Shown: positions 18,482 to 27,860, counted from the first letter of the stretch. The stretch is 59,553 bases of DNA from Sulfurimonas sp. (GCA_013791885.1 VMSZ01000043.1:1-59553), one strand, 5' to 3'. Made by a program: numbers and translations. The notes: a model not told the origin generated them from the letters alone.

Positions 18482-18946
18482 TTATTGATATATTTTTGCA
18501 TTATGTTTTAACCAACCATCGATATGGCGTTTTTTAGGGTCATGATGCGTCCAGTGCACTACGCCGCCTTTGGCATTGTATTCATACTCACCGTAAAACG
18601 CAAGTGTGTCGCCTTTTTTAAGCGTATTTATTCTTGGCGCCAAGTCTATATTGTGAGCAATTAGGAGCGTTTGTCCTGAGTCTAAACGCAAAAGAATTTT
18701 TTGGTGTTTGTGGCCATTTGTATCGTCTTTGAGTAAACGCAGTACAATGCCTGAACCGCTGACTTGTACATTACTTTGTTGTTTGCTAAAAGCTTCTTCA
18801 ACAGAAGATAGTTTCTCAATAGAATTTTTTTCTTGAAATTCTTGATATTGTTGTTTTTCTTGGCTATTTGTAAAGTAGTTAAAGAGAAAGAGTCCAAGGA
18901 CAAGAAGAAGTCCGAGGAGTCTATTGAAATTGTTTTTGCTTAGCAT
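18482..18946 (-). CDS. DUF3465 domain protein, membrane-anchored
   Basis: An N-terminal hydrophobic segment (LLGLLLVLGLFLFNYF, about residues 11-26) anchors or exports the protein. The C-terminal domain from about residue 60 matches my memory of DUF3465: GSGIVLRLLKDD, KHQKILLRLDSGQTLLIAHN, KGDTLAFYGEYEYN and GGVVHWTHHDPKKRH. The conserved His-rich end suggests an OB-like fold with possible ligand binding, but no function is known to me. It lies between pepA and the RNase HI-like gene with gaps of 7-8 bases. Confidence 0.8.
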   Translation of the reverse strand: MLSKNNFNRLLGLLLVLGLFLFNYFTNSQEKQQYQEFQEKNSIEKLSSVEEAFSKQQSNVQVSGSGIVLRLLKDDTNGHKHQKILLRLDSGQTLLIAHNIDLAPRINTLKKGDTLAFYGEYEYNAKGGVVHWTHHDPKKRHIDGWLKHNAKIYQ

Positions 18947-18953
18947 CAGCAGT

Positions 18954-20369
18954 TTATTTTATATTTTTTAAAAAATCACTTATCATTCTAACGCCGGCAC
19001 CTGTCGCACCGTAAACATTACAGTCCCAAGGACTTTCAGTATATGCCGAACCTGCAATGTCAAAGTGAAGCCATTTGTTCTTGTTCTCTTCTTTGATGAA
19101 TTTATCTAAAAAAAGACCCGCTGTAATAGCACCGCCGTAAGGTTTTGACGAAGTATTGGAGATGTCCGCTATTTCACTTTTAAGCAGTTTTTTGAGATGT
19201 TTGTTAAAAGGCAATGAACCGACAAGTTCTCCAGAGTTGTTTGCCGCTTCAAAGATATTGTGCTTAAGTGCGTTTGAATGCCCCATTATTCCCGTTGTAT
19301 ACTGCCCAAGAGCGACCATACATGCACCCGTAAGTGTTGCAAAGTCAAAAATGTAATCAGCTTTTACTTTTTCCTGTGCATAATCAAGAACGTCAGCTAA
19401 GACCAAACGTCCTTCAGCATCTGTATTTCGTACTTCAATTGTCGTACCGCTGCGAGCTACTAAAACATCATCAGGCTTGTATGCATCGCCGCCAATCATA
19501 TTTTCAACCGCTCCGATGAAGGCATGGATTTCAACATCTAGTTTTAATTCACTTGCTGCTTTAATCATTCCTAAAACACCGCATGCTCCGGCTTTGTCCA
19601 TTTTCATAGTTACCATAGAAGCAGCCGCTTTAAGGCTGAGTCCGCCACTGTCGTAAGTCAAACCTTTCCCTACTAAAGAGATGATTTTCTTTGCATTTTT
19701 AGGTTTATATGTTAAGTGAATAAGTTGGCTTTCATGTCTAGAAGCACGTCCGACAGCTAACATTGAGTGCATTTTTTGTGCATCCATCTCTTTTTCACCT
19801 AAAATTTCACATGAAAGATTATTCTCTTTTGCTAACTCTTTTGCAAGTTTTGCAAACGCAGGAGGGTTTAAATCTTCAGGTATTTCGTTAACGATGTCAC
19901 GTGTAAAGTTCGTCGCGTTTGCAACGATGAGAGCTTCGTTAAAAATTTTATCCATACTCGCATAATCGGCTGAACCTGCAGAAAAAGTTATTTTTTTAAG
20001 CGCTGCTTTTTTTGGCTCAGATTTATATTTTGTGTATTCATAACCGCCAAGCACAATCCCTTCAAGCAGAGCAGGCAAAAGTGTCTCCGTTTCACATAAG
20101 ATCTTAACACTTTTATAGTTTGAAGTTTTGAGTGTTTTTATAGCACAGCTTGCAGAACTTCTTAAATCATCACCTGCAGCACTTTCCACACCGCAAAAAA
20201 GCATTCCAAGTTCATGAAAAAAACATAAAGAATCCTGTTCCGCTTTAAAACCTGCTTGTGTTAGAAGCTTATGTTGTGCATGAGATTTCAATTCATCAGC
20301 GTTTAAAAACGCAACCAAGATATCTGATTCTATTTCATCAATACTTTTTTTAGACAGTTTAATATTCAT
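18954..20369 (-). CDS. pepA: Leucyl aminopeptidase (M17)
   Basis: M17 aminopeptidases are cytoplasmic hexamers with two metals that release N-terminal residues from peptides. The catalytic domain shows VGKGLTYDSGGLSLK, KMDKAGACGVLG and the hallmark NTDAEGRLVLADVLDYA. I chose ATG 20369 because an AGAGGAAA site precedes it; the ATG at 20393 would start inside the trpB stop region with no site. The length is then 471 residues, as usual. pepA follows trpB in the same minus-strand cluster and lies upstream of the DUF3465 gene. Confidence 0.93.
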   Translation of the reverse strand: MNIKLSKKSIDEIESDILVAFLNADELKSHAQHKLLTQAGFKAEQDSLCFFHELGMLFCGVESAAGDDLRSSASCAIKTLKTSNYKSVKILCETETLLPALLEGIVLGGYEYTKYKSEPKKAALKKITFSAGSADYASMDKIFNEALIVANATNFTRDIVNEIPEDLNPPAFAKLAKELAKENNLSCEILGEKEMDAQKMHSMLAVGRASRHESQLIHLTYKPKNAKKIISLVGKGLTYDSGGLSLKAAASMVTMKMDKAGACGVLGMIKAASELKLDVEIHAFIGAVENMIGGDAYKPDDVLVARSGTTIEVRNTDAEGRLVLADVLDYAQEKVKADYIFDFATLTGACMVALGQYTTGIMGHSNALKHNIFEAANNSGELVGSLPFNKHLKKLLKSEIADISNTSSKPYGGAITAGLFLDKFIKEENKNKWLHFDIAGSAYTESPWDCNVYGATGAGVRMISDFLKNIK

Positions 20370-20385
20370 AATAATTTTTCCTCTT

Positions 20386-21585
20386 TTAGTCAAAATGTAG
20401 TAAATCTTTTGCTTGAATCATATCTTTGTCACCACGGCCGGAGACGTTGACAATAATAAGTTTGTTCTTTATATTTGGCAGTTTTTTAAGGTATGCAATC
20501 GCGTGAGCGCTCTCAAACGCAGGAATGATTCCCTCTTTTTGTGAAAGCCAAACAAAGGCATCGAGTGCTTCTTGGTCTGTTATATTGTCATAGCTCACAG
20601 ACTTATTGTCTTTATGAAAAGCGTGTTCAGGCCCAATTCCAGGGTAGTCAAGTCCGGCAGAAATTGAATGTGCTTCTTGAATCTGCCCATCTTCATCTTG
20701 AAGCAGATAACTCATTTGTCCATGTAAAACACCGGGACGTCCTTTTTCTAAAGAACAGCCGTGCTTGTCGGTTTCAACACCAAGTCCGCCGGCCTCTATG
20801 CCAATACATTGAACGCCTTCATCTTCTAAAAAGTGTTGAAATGCGCCTATTGCGTTTGAACCGCCGCCTATACAAGCAATGACATGATCCGGCAGACGAT
20901 TTTCTTTTTCTAAAATCTGAGCTCGGGCTTCCCAGCCGATAATAGCCTGAAAGTCCCTTACCATCATTGGGTAGGGGTGCGGACCGGCAACCGTGCCTAT
21001 GATGTAAAATGTATCTCTTGCGTTTGTTACCCAGTGTCTGATTGCATCATTCATAGCGTCTTTAAGTGTTTTTGAACCGCTTTGAACAGAGTGTACTTTT
21101 GCGCCTAAAAGCTTCATGCGAAATACATTGAGTTCTTGGCGGGCAACATCTTTTGCACCCATGAAAATCTCACATTGAAGTCCAAGCAGAGCAGCAATTG
21201 TTGCAGTAGCAACACCGTGTTGTCCGGCACCTGTTTCTGCAATGACTTTAGAATAACCTAAACGCTTCGCCATAAGACCCTGAGCAATAACGTTGTTTAC
21301 TTTATGTGCTCCGGTATGGTTTAAATCTTCGCGTTTTAAGTAGATTTTTGCTCCAAGCTCTTTAGAGATGTTGTTGGCGAAATAAAGAGGAGAAGGGCGT
21401 CCGACATAGTCTTTAAGATAGCCGTCAACTTCTTGCCAAAAATTTTTGTCAAAACGGATTTCTTCATACTCAACTTTAAGTTTTAAAAGTGCCGGCATAA
21501 GTGTTTCAGGAACATATCTGCCGCCAAAAATTCCAAAATGTCCGTTTTCATCCGGATCAAATTTTGATTTGCTTGGAATATACAT
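20386..21585 (-). CDS. trpB: Tryptophan synthase beta chain
   Basis: TrpB condenses indole with serine using PLP. The PLP lysine is K95 in HTGAHKVNN, the phosphate-binding GGGSNAIG is near residue 235, and the N-terminus [19 protein letters not shown] is that of the true TrpB1 type. At 399 residues it is normal. trpA and other trp genes are not in the window, so trpB is split from the pathway here. Its ATG overlaps the apt stop by one base (TAATG), so the two are translationally coupled. Confidence 0.95.
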   Translation of the reverse strand: MYIPSKSKFDPDENGHFGIFGGRYVPETLMPALLKLKVEYEEIRFDKNFWQEVDGYLKDYVGRPSPLYFANNISKELGAKIYLKREDLNHTGAHKVNNVIAQGLMAKRLGYSKVIAETGAGQHGVATATIAALLGLQCEIFMGAKDVARQELNVFRMKLLGAKVHSVQSGSKTLKDAMNDAIRHWVTNARDTFYIIGTVAGPHPYPMMVRDFQAIIGWEARAQILEKENRLPDHVIACIGGGSNAIGAFQHFLEDEGVQCIGIEAGGLGVETDKHGCSLEKGRPGVLHGQMSYLLQDEDGQIQEAHSISAGLDYPGIGPEHAFHKDNKSVSYDNITDQEALDAFVWLSQKEGIIPAFESAHAIAYLKKLPNIKNKLIIVNVSGRGDKDMIQAKDLLHFD

Positions 21586-22133
21586 TATTTTACCTCAATA
21601 AGTGAATAGACTTCAGTCTGTTCTTGTAATTTTTTTTGTCCATCTAAGAAGCTGAGTCCCAAGATGAAACATGCTTCAACACATAAAGCTCCAGCCTTGT
21701 TGATGAGTTTCGCAGCTGCGTTAGCTGTTCCACCTGTGGCGATAAGATCATCTATAAGAAGAACTCTCGCATTTTTTGTATCTTTAAAAGCATCTAAGTG
21801 GATTTCCACTTCATCTACACCGTATTCTAAAGAGTATTTTTCACTGATAGTTGTGTATGGCAATTTGCCTTTTTTTCTTATAGGAACAAATCCGATTCCT
21901 AGCATCTGTGCGAGCGCTGCACCAAATATAAAACCTCTTGCATCAATGCCGGCAACATAGTCAAGATTGTATTCTTTGTATTTTTGGTACAAATGATTCA
22001 TTAAAACCCCATAGGCTTCTTTGTCATTTAAAAGTGTTGTAATGTCTTTAAAAACTATGCCGGGTTTTGGAAAATCTTTAATATCTCTGATTGAGTTTTC
22101 AATTATTTTTCTTTCGGTGTTGCTAAGTGTCAT
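21585..22133 (-). CDS. apt: Adenine phosphoribosyltransferase
   Basis: Apt salvages adenine to AMP with PRPP. The PRPP-binding loop is [20 protein letters not shown], and the type I signatures [15 protein letters not shown] and [10 protein letters not shown] are complete. The length of 182 residues is normal. It is coupled to trpB downstream by a one-base overlap and sits 12 bases after the coiled-coil membrane protein gene. Confidence 0.95.
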   Translation of the reverse strand: MTLSNTERKIIENSIRDIKDFPKPGIVFKDITTLLNDKEAYGVLMNHLYQKYKEYNLDYVAGIDARGFIFGAALAQMLGIGFVPIRKKGKLPYTTISEKYSLEYGVDEVEIHLDAFKDTKNARVLLIDDLIATGGTANAAAKLINKAGALCVEACFILGLSFLDGQKKLQEQTEVYSLIEVK

Positions 22134-22145
22134 TGTTTCCTCCTC

Positions 22146-22478
22146 TTATAATAAAGCATCTATTCTGCTTTCTAGAGCTTTAATCTTACCGTTAAGACGG
22201 TCAGTCTCTTGTCTGTGCTTTGAGTTTCTTTGTTTGAGAACTTTAAGTTCATTTCTGAGCTTTGCAAGTTCTTCACTTAAGATATCAACATTACCAAGTG
22301 CTCTTTGGAGCTGTATTTGGTATTTTCGTATAAGAATCTCCGCTTCTTTGAGCGTGAGTTTCATTAAGTCGTTGCCTCTTTTTTCTTTGCTTGTGATGCT
22401 TTTAAAATAATACATCTTCACAAAGAGATAGACAGACAACATCGAGAGTATTGTTAAAAGTGACCATTCCCAAAACAT
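22146..22478 (-). CDS. Small membrane-anchored coiled-coil protein
   Basis: The 110-residue product has one N-terminal membrane helix (about residues 4-24, MFWEWSLLTILSMLSVYLFV) and then a long charged coiled coil with heptad hydrophobics (LRNELKVLKQR; ETDRLNGKIKALESRIDALL). This is the shape of small septum or envelope organising proteins, but I do not recognise a named family. It lies between rpiB and apt with short gaps, so it is co-transcribed. An internal ATG (NDLMKLTLKE) would remove the membrane helix and is less likely. Confidence 0.7.
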   Translation of the reverse strand: MFWEWSLLTILSMLSVYLFVKMYYFKSITSKEKRGNDLMKLTLKEAEILIRKYQIQLQRALGNVDILSEELAKLRNELKVLKQRNSKHRQETDRLNGKIKALESRIDALL

Positions 22479-22498
22479 AAACTAATCCTTTTATCTAA

Positions 22499-22930
22499 CT
22501 ATATATTTTCTATTTTCTCAACTCTACCACAGTGACGGCCACCTTCAAAGCTGCCGGCAATCCATGCATCTAAAATTGACTCTGCAACGCCGCGACCGAT
22601 AATACGCTCACCAAAACATAAAATGTTTGCATCATTGTGTCCACGGGCAACCGAAGCAGTATATGCATCATGGCAGAGTGCCGCACGAATACCTGCATGA
22701 CGATTTGCTGCCATACTCATACCAATACCCGATCCGCAGATAAGAATACCATGGGCTGAACTATCCTCTAAAACGCTGGTTGCAACTTTGTGTGCATAAT
22801 CCGGGTAATCAACTCGCTCTTTGTTGAATGGTCCCAAATCAACAACTTCATGACCTTTTTCTTTTAAAAGTTCAACTGTATAATCTTTTAAGTCAATGCC
22901 GGCATGGTCTGTCGCTATGTAAAATTTCAT
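22499..22930 (-). CDS. rpiB: Ribose 5-phosphate isomerase B
   Basis: RpiB interconverts ribose 5-phosphate and ribulose 5-phosphate in the pentose phosphate pathway. The LacAB/RpiB signatures are seen: IATDHAGIDLKD at the N-terminus, the active-site Cys region GILICGSGIGMSMAANR and the NDANILCFGER segment. The 143-residue length is standard. It is in a same-strand run with the M50 protease upstream (gap 11 bases) and the coiled-coil gene downstream. Confidence 0.94.
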   Translation of the reverse strand: MKFYIATDHAGIDLKDYTVELLKEKGHEVVDLGPFNKERVDYPDYAHKVATSVLEDSSAHGILICGSGIGMSMAANRHAGIRAALCHDAYTASVARGHNDANILCFGERIIGRGVAESILDAWIAGSFEGGRHCGRVEKIENI

Positions 22931-22941
22931 TTCATTCCTTT

Positions 22942-23625
22942 TTATGATGTTAATAATTGAAGTATTGTACTTACAGGAAGTATGAGCAGGTAATCTTTAA
23001 GTGGTGTCATAAGCACAACCAAAACGATAATAATACCGTATCGCTCATTTTTGTAGAAAAACTCAGCGACTGCGTTTACTTTATATTTGAGCGCGAGGTG
23101 CATTAAAAAATGTGCTCCGTCAAATTGCGGAATAGGGAGCAGATTAAATACCCCTAAAACAACATTAATAATGAGAATTTGATAGACAAGCATATAGGAA
23201 AATATATAAACTAAACTATCAGCCGATGTCGGTCTGTCCATAGCAACCAAAACGATAGAAGCAAAAACTGCAAGAGTGAAGTTGTAGACAATACCTGCCA
23301 GGTCAACTTGCATAGCTCCATTGTAGCCTGCGTTTCTTATGACAGTTGCAGTGTTAATCGGAACAGGTTTTGCCCAGCCGAATAAAAATCCGCTCTCACC
23401 GCCAAGAAGCATAGGCAAAAAGTACATAGTAGCAGGAACAATAATAGTTCCGACCAAATCAACATGAATGAGAGGATTAACAGAGAGTCTCCCGGCATTT
23501 TTGGCTGTATGATCTCCGTACACGTAAGCAACCCAGCCATGCATAATTTCATGACCGATGATAGCTATTGCAAGAGCAAGAACAGCGACGGCAATTTTGA
23601 GTATATCAATAGATTCCATGGTCAT
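22942..23625 (-). CDS. Site-2-type (M50) membrane metalloprotease
   Basis: The protein is a polytopic membrane protease of the short M50 type without PDZ domain. The zinc motif HEIMH (H25-E26-H29) lies in the first helix, and the second motif NLLPIPQFDG supplies the third ligand. Hydrophobic helices fill most of the 227 residues. Such proteases cleave substrates inside the membrane; the substrate is unknown. The start ATG 23625 lies in the 3' end of lepB (20-base overlap); ATG 23619 two codons later is an alternative. Confidence 0.88.
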   Translation of the reverse strand: MTMESIDILKIAVAVLALAIAIIGHEIMHGWVAYVYGDHTAKNAGRLSVNPLIHVDLVGTIIVPATMYFLPMLLGGESGFLFGWAKPVPINTATVIRNAGYNGAMQVDLAGIVYNFTLAVFASIVLVAMDRPTSADSLVYIFSYMLVYQILIINVVLGVFNLLPIPQFDGAHFLMHLALKYKVNAVAEFFYKNERYGIIIVLVVLMTPLKDYLLILPVSTILQLLTS

Positions 23626-24415
23626 CTTTTTGCGTTTTAAGTCTCTCTTCTCTAGCTAAGTCTAAATGAAGAGGTTCTTCTAAATCTGTTGGCGTTTTAC
23701 CAACTCTATCCCATCTTATTTCCCAGTTTTCACTGATGGAGAAGTAGATGAACCAAGGTGTGCCTTCAATGTTATCATAAGGTACTGCACCCCAGAAACG
23801 GCTATCGTTTGAGTGGTCGCGGTTGTCACCCATCATGAAATACTCATCTTCTTGAACTTTGAGCGGATTAACATAAAAAAGAGGAAGCGGGTACTGTCCG
23901 TTGTTAATGATTTTATCATCATGATGAATGCCCGGATGCTCTTTCATATAAGGATTTTTAACCCAGACTTTGTCTAAAATAGTTACAGTCTCATAACCTT
24001 TAAAGTTTTCCAAAATCCACTCGTTTCCTTCATGATGATGCAGATACAAATCTTTGTTGTCTACAAAAAGCTCATCTCCCGGAAGTGCTACACAGCGTTT
24101 AACGAAATGCTGTTTAACATTGTGCGGATAGCGAAATATGATAATGTCGCCACGAGAAGGTTTGTCCCCGTCTATTAAACGCAACTTGTCGCTCCATGGC
24201 ATAATGGAAAGCTCTAAAAATGGTATATGAGGCATAGAGATGCCGTAAGCAAACTTTTTGGCAAAAAGATGGTCTCCTACAAGAAGAGAGTCTTTCATTG
24301 AGCCTGAAGGAATTCTAAACGCCTGAGCTATGAAGAAAATAACAAAAAGAACTATAATTATAGTTCCTGTCCATGAGTTGGAAAATTTATACGCTTTATG
24401 CAAGGTTTTTTTCAT
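23606..24415 (-). CDS. lepB: Signal peptidase I
   Basis: LepB removes signal peptides from exported proteins at the periplasmic face of the inner membrane. An N-terminal helix (about 17-31) is followed by the nucleophile Ser39 in IPSGSM and the general base Lys106 in FVKRCVALPGD; the signature GDNRDHSNDSRFWG is near residue 195. At 269 residues it has one membrane span and a normal catalytic domain. Its ATG directly follows the folD stop, so it is part of the folD-lepB unit. Confidence 0.94.
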   Translation of the reverse strand: MKKTLHKAYKFSNSWTGTIIIVLFVIFFIAQAFRIPSGSMKDSLLVGDHLFAKKFAYGISMPHIPFLELSIMPWSDKLRLIDGDKPSRGDIIIFRYPHNVKQHFVKRCVALPGDELFVDNKDLYLHHHEGNEWILENFKGYETVTILDKVWVKNPYMKEHPGIHHDDKIINNGQYPLPLFYVNPLKVQEDEYFMMGDNRDHSNDSRFWGAVPYDNIEGTPWFIYFSISENWEIRWDRVGKTPTDLEEPLHLDLAREERLKTQKDDHGIY

Positions 24416-25273
24416 TTAGTTCTTTTCTTTATAATTTAGTTTTGCAGCTTTGAGGGTATTGCTTAAAAGCATTGCAATTGTCATTGGTCCGACACCACCC
24501 GGAACTGGCGTGATATAAGAGCATTTTTGTGCAACATTTTCATAATCAACATCGCCTACAAGCTTACCGTTTGCAGCTCTGTTAATCCCGATGTCAACAA
24601 TAATTGCCCCATCTTTTACCATATCTTCTTTTATGAGGTTAATAACACCGACACCCACTAAAAGTACGTCTGCATTAAGGGTGTGTTTTTTCAGGTCATC
24701 TGTAAAAATATGACAAATTTCAACGGTTGCGTTTGCGTTTAAAAGCAGGGCAGCCATCGGTTTTCCGACAATATTCGAGGCACCGACAACTACGCAGTTC
24801 TTTCCTTTAACATCTATGTCGTACTCTTTTAAAAGTTCCATAACACCAAGCGGCGTACATGGAACAAAGCCGTCAAGTCCGGTTGTCAGTCTTCCAACAT
24901 TATAAGGGTGAAAACCGTCTACATCTTTGCTTGGATCTACAAGCTCTAAAATTTTTGTGGTATCTATTTGTGATGGAAGCGGAAGTTGAATTAAAATTCC
25001 GTCTATATTTGGGTTGTTGTTCATCATTTTTATAGTATTTTCAATAGCATCTTGTGAGATATCTTCCGGCATTTCATGCGTTACAGAATAAAATCCGACA
25101 CGGTCGCAAGCTTTCTTTTTCATGTTTACATATGCCGCACTTGCAGGGTCCTGTCCCACTAGAATAACAGCTAATCCAGGCACCGAACCCGATCTGCTCT
25201 TTAATTCTTTTACACCGGCTTGAACATTGAGTTCTATTTTTTGTGAAAGTGTTTTTCCATCAAGAAGTGTCAT
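24416..25273 (-). CDS. folD: Methylenetetrahydrofolate dehydrogenase/cyclohydrolase
   Basis: FolD oxidises 5,10-methylene-THF to 10-formyl-THF in two steps with NADP. Seen are YVNMKKKACDRVGF with the catalytic Lys, QLPLPSQID, KDVDGFHPYNVGRL, VVGASNIVGKPMAALL for NADP, and the C-terminal TPVPGGVGPMTIAMLL. The 285-residue length is normal. It is the first gene of a long minus-strand run and has a -10 box at 25298-25303. FolD supplies formyl-THF, which the purU gene at 36861 can hydrolyse. Confidence 0.96.
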   Translation of the reverse strand: MTLLDGKTLSQKIELNVQAGVKELKSRSGSVPGLAVILVGQDPASAAYVNMKKKACDRVGFYSVTHEMPEDISQDAIENTIKMMNNNPNIDGILIQLPLPSQIDTTKILELVDPSKDVDGFHPYNVGRLTTGLDGFVPCTPLGVMELLKEYDIDVKGKNCVVVGASNIVGKPMAALLLNANATVEICHIFTDDLKKHTLNADVLLVGVGVINLIKEDMVKDGAIIVDIGINRAANGKLVGDVDYENVAQKCSYITPVPGGVGPMTIAMLLSNTLKAAKLNYKEKN

Positions 25274-25297
25274 TTAAACCCCATAAATAAATTTTCT

Positions 25298-25305
25298 ATT
25301 ATAAT
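25298..25305. promoter_or_regulatory. Overlapping divergent -10 boxes of folD and the cytochrome gene
   Basis: ATTATAAT contains TATAAT on the plus strand (25300-25305) and TATAAT on the minus strand (25298-25303). Each is about 25-30 bases before a start (folD 25273; cytochrome 25336), so only one polymerase can probably occupy the site at a time. Confidence 0.5.
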
Positions 25306-25335
25306 ATCGTTTAAATGATAAAAGGTCGCTTTGAG

Positions 25336-25911
25336 ATGAGATATATACTTTTTTTAACCCTGCCACTGCTTTTGTGTGCGAAAACTACTTTTATAACCCA
25401 AGAAGAGTATGCGGCACAGCTCTATAAAAACCCCAGAGGTATCGGCTGTCAGCACTGTCACGGAGAAAAAGGCGAGGGGAAAATAGTTGCTAAATACATA
25501 CACAAAAATGTGGAAAAAAGCTTTCGCGGTCCAATAATTAACAATCTTGATTATGCTACTTTTCATAAGGCTTTAAATAAAAGACTCGACAGTATGCCTC
25601 GTTACTTTTTAACGCCAAAAGAGATAAGTGCACTTTATTTTTATCTTAATGAAGATGAGTTGAAAAAAGCAAAAGAAGCGAAAAAAGCAAAAGAAGAGCA
25701 AGAAAAGAAAAAACTACAAGAAGCAAAAGAAGCGAAATTAGCAACAGCAATAAAAAAAGTGCAAGAAGTAAAAGTAAGCCCAGAGGTAAAAGAAGAAAAT
25801 ACGACGACAAAGATGCAAGCGCCAGCAGTAAAAGAAACGCAAGAAGCACCAGAGATAAAAGATATTAAAGAGATGTTTAAAGAAGCAACGGAGGGAAAAA
25901 ATGCAAAATGA
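25336..25911 (+). CDS. Periplasmic monohaem c-type cytochrome with Lys/Glu-rich tail
   Basis: A signal peptide (MRYILFLTLPLLLCAKT) is followed by one haem site, CQHCH, near residue 37, and a distal Met in DSMPRYFLTP suitable as the sixth ligand. The last 80 residues are a KAKE-type repetitive charged stretch predicted to be helical or disordered. I chose ATG 25336 rather than 25315, because the earlier one lies only ten bases after the -10 box and would put charged residues before the signal peptide. It overlaps the CitE-like gene by 11 bases. The electron partners are unknown. Confidence 0.85.
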   Translation: MRYILFLTLPLLLCAKTTFITQEEYAAQLYKNPRGIGCQHCHGEKGEGKIVAKYIHKNVEKSFRGPIINNLDYATFHKALNKRLDSMPRYFLTPKEISALYFYLNEDELKKAKEAKKAKEEQEKKKLQEAKEAKLATAIKKVQEVKVSPEVKEENTTTKMQAPAVKETQEAPEIKDIKEMFKEATEGKNAK

Positions 25912-26836
25912 ATTTCTTGAAAAAGTAGAAGAAGCTTATATAAAACGTGATTTACAGGCACTCGATGCGCTTGCTAGCCCGCGAGCAAGAACTATCAATA
26001 CAAACAGTGGCTTTACATCAGTGCTGATGCTGTCGTGCAACAATATAAAGCATTTAAGCAAAATAGAAGAGCTCGAAGCTGACTGTATTATGCTTAACCT
26101 TGAAGACGGCGTAAGCAAGGAAGATAAACCTTACGCTCTTGTTATCTGTGCAATTTTTCTCTCCTTGCATCAAAAATCAGAGAAGAAACTTGTAGTAAGG
26201 GTAAATGCTCTGGAAGAGGGTGGCTACGAAGAGATTACTTACCTAAATCAGTTTTCGCCAGATGCGGTGCGAGTTCCAAAAATAAAAAATACTCAAGAAG
26301 TGAAAAATGTTTTAGCACTTTTAAATAATAAGACAGAATTGCATCTTTCAATAGAAACAGCGCAGGCGTGGCATAATCTTTCTGCACTGGCAGTAAATCA
26401 GAAAGTAACTACTTTTTATCTTGGTATCTTAGACCTTTTTGCAGATATGAAACTTTCACATCATCTTATAGACAGGCATAATCCGACCATGCTGTATATG
26501 CTCTCTCATTTTCTCATCACCTGTAAATCTGTGGGTGTGAAGCCTGTCTCTTTCGTATATCAGGATTATAAAAATCTCATAGAATTTGGTAAGTGGGTTT
26601 CCTTGGAAAAATCTATGGGCTACAATGCCAAGGGGTGCATTTCTCCCAAGCAGGTTGAAATGGTAAATCTCATGTTTGTAAATGAAGAAGCGCAGATAAA
26701 CAGAGCCAAAATTATCATCAAACTTTTTGAAATGCATCAAGAGATGGGAGTGACAGGTTTTGTGGATGAAGAGTATGGCTTTATAGATGAGCCAATCTAT
26801 AAAGGAGCATTAGCTCTTTTAGAGAATTCTGATTAG
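25901..26836 (+). CDS. HpcH/HpaI aldolase / citrate lyase beta (CitE)-like protein
   Basis: The 311-residue protein has the CitE-type TIM barrel: DCIMLNLEDGVSKEDKP near residue 60 (the usual DLED with the first Asp changed to Asn), VRVNAL, a Glu in LSIETAQAWHNL and LGILDLFADM for the metal site. Family members cleave malyl-CoA, citramalyl-CoA or citryl-ACP. The substrate here cannot be read from sequence, and some binding residues differ, so it may be a divergent lyase. The N-terminal 25 residues overlap the cytochrome gene frame and form a helical extension before the barrel. Confidence 0.75.
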   Translation: MQNEFLEKVEEAYIKRDLQALDALASPRARTINTNSGFTSVLMLSCNNIKHLSKIEELEADCIMLNLEDGVSKEDKPYALVICAIFLSLHQKSEKKLVVRVNALEEGGYEEITYLNQFSPDAVRVPKIKNTQEVKNVLALLNNKTELHLSIETAQAWHNLSALAVNQKVTTFYLGILDLFADMKLSHHLIDRHNPTMLYMLSHFLITCKSVGVKPVSFVYQDYKNLIEFGKWVSLEKSMGYNAKGCISPKQVEMVNLMFVNEEAQINRAKIIIKLFEMHQEMGVTGFVDEEYGFIDEPIYKGALALLENSD

Positions 26837-27729
26837 TAATTGGCTAAATTGTAAAAAACATTATAGCGGATAAGAATCTTTTCAGTTGGTCTCGGATATC
26901 TGCTGTATGCATATTCTATCGTCTCTTGCGTGGTATCATCAAGAACGTAGTAACCGCTTTTTTTGAGAAATTTGAAGTCTGTCATATCTCCGTTTGGGTG
27001 TAAATAAAACTCAATAATATTTGTTTTGTTGACATTGAGATTTTCTTTGATGTTCACTCTTGCAACGCGTGTCAGAACCTGCTGCGTTATTCTTCTCATA
27101 ACTTCCTGATTGTCAATCAAATACTGCTGTTGTCCAGGCGTCATTTTTCCAAATTCATCACCGTATAACTCTTTAATATTTTGGGAAATATTCCCGCCGG
27201 AGGATGTCTTTGTTTCTTCTTTAACTACTTCTTGGGCAGATTTATCCTGAGAAAGAATGTCAAAAAGTGAATCCTCTTTTTTTTGCTCTTTTTTTGGTTT
27301 TGGTATTTCAAGCTTTGGTTCTATGAGCGGTATATAAGGCTTTTCAGGTGGTAAAGGCTCTGTTTTTGGCTGTTCAACGGGCTTCTCTTTAGGTTTGCTT
27401 GGTTTTGTCTCTTTGTTGAGTTGTGTTGGTTTAGGCTGTTTTGTTGGGGTGTGAGTAATTAGAGGCTGTTCAACTATTTCTTTGAGTTGAGAACCTTTTG
27501 GCATAGGCGGAGCAATCGGCATTGGCTCTTGTTTTGGTTCTTCTTTAGGAAGTCCTGATTCTTTGTGCTTAATCGGCATCTCTTTAAGAGAAATTTTTAT
27601 TTTTTGTTCTTCTTCTTTTGGCTGGGTTTTTTTCATCTCAGGAGTCATCATTCCAAGAATCCAAAATAAAAGCAAAAAAACAAAGTGGATAAGAAGCGCC
27701 ACAAAAAGCGCAAAAGTAGATCTGCTCAA
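26833..27729 (-). CDS. Energy transducer TonB-family protein
   Basis: The protein has the TonB layout: an N-terminal membrane helix (about 5-25), a long periplasmic Pro/Lys/Glu-rich linker (residues 35-150, many KP, EP and PKPK runs) and a C-terminal beta-alpha-beta domain ending in the last 90 residues (IEFYLHPNGDMTDFKFLKKSG; TIEYAYSRYPRP). It would pass proton-motive energy from ExbBD to outer-membrane receptors. No exbB/exbD neighbour is present. It overlaps the convergent CitE-like gene by four bases. It may also belong to the TolA/TonB-C group used in other transport. Confidence 0.85.
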   Translation of the reverse strand: MSRSTFALFVALLIHFVFLLLFWILGMMTPEMKKTQPKEEEQKIKISLKEMPIKHKESGLPKEEPKQEPMPIAPPMPKGSQLKEIVEQPLITHTPTKQPKPTQLNKETKPSKPKEKPVEQPKTEPLPPEKPYIPLIEPKLEIPKPKKEQKKEDSLFDILSQDKSAQEVVKEETKTSSGGNISQNIKELYGDEFGKMTPGQQQYLIDNQEVMRRITQQVLTRVARVNIKENLNVNKTNIIEFYLHPNGDMTDFKFLKKSGYYVLDDTTQETIEYAYSRYPRPTEKILIRYNVFYNLANY

Positions 27730-27770
27730 GCAAGTTCCATATATTAGAATCTAACCTTACACACTTTTCT

Positions 27771-27860
27771 CCTCTATCAGAAAGATAGTGGTAGCTTTAG
27801 GGGGTTGTAGGGACATATTGTCCCTGCCACTTTATGGGCTTTGCTCATAAAGTGCGTAAC
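27771..27860 (-). repeat. Triple-hairpin intergenic repeat, copy A
   Basis: Read on the minus strand the order is hairpin 1 (27828-27854, CACTTTATG/CATAAAGTG stem), hairpin 2 (27809-27825, AGGGACA/TGTCCCT), linker CAACCCCCTAAAGCT (27793-27807) and hairpin 3 (27774-27788, CTATC/GATAG). It lies in the divergent region between tonB and hemL. The same plan appears in copies B, C and D with different hairpin 1 and 3 stems. Confidence 0.8.

Noticed and set aside
25641-25961. Long antisense frames opposite the cytochrome tail
   Set aside because: They are mirror images of the KAKE-type repeat, with Ser/Phe/Leu-rich composition and no ribosome site.
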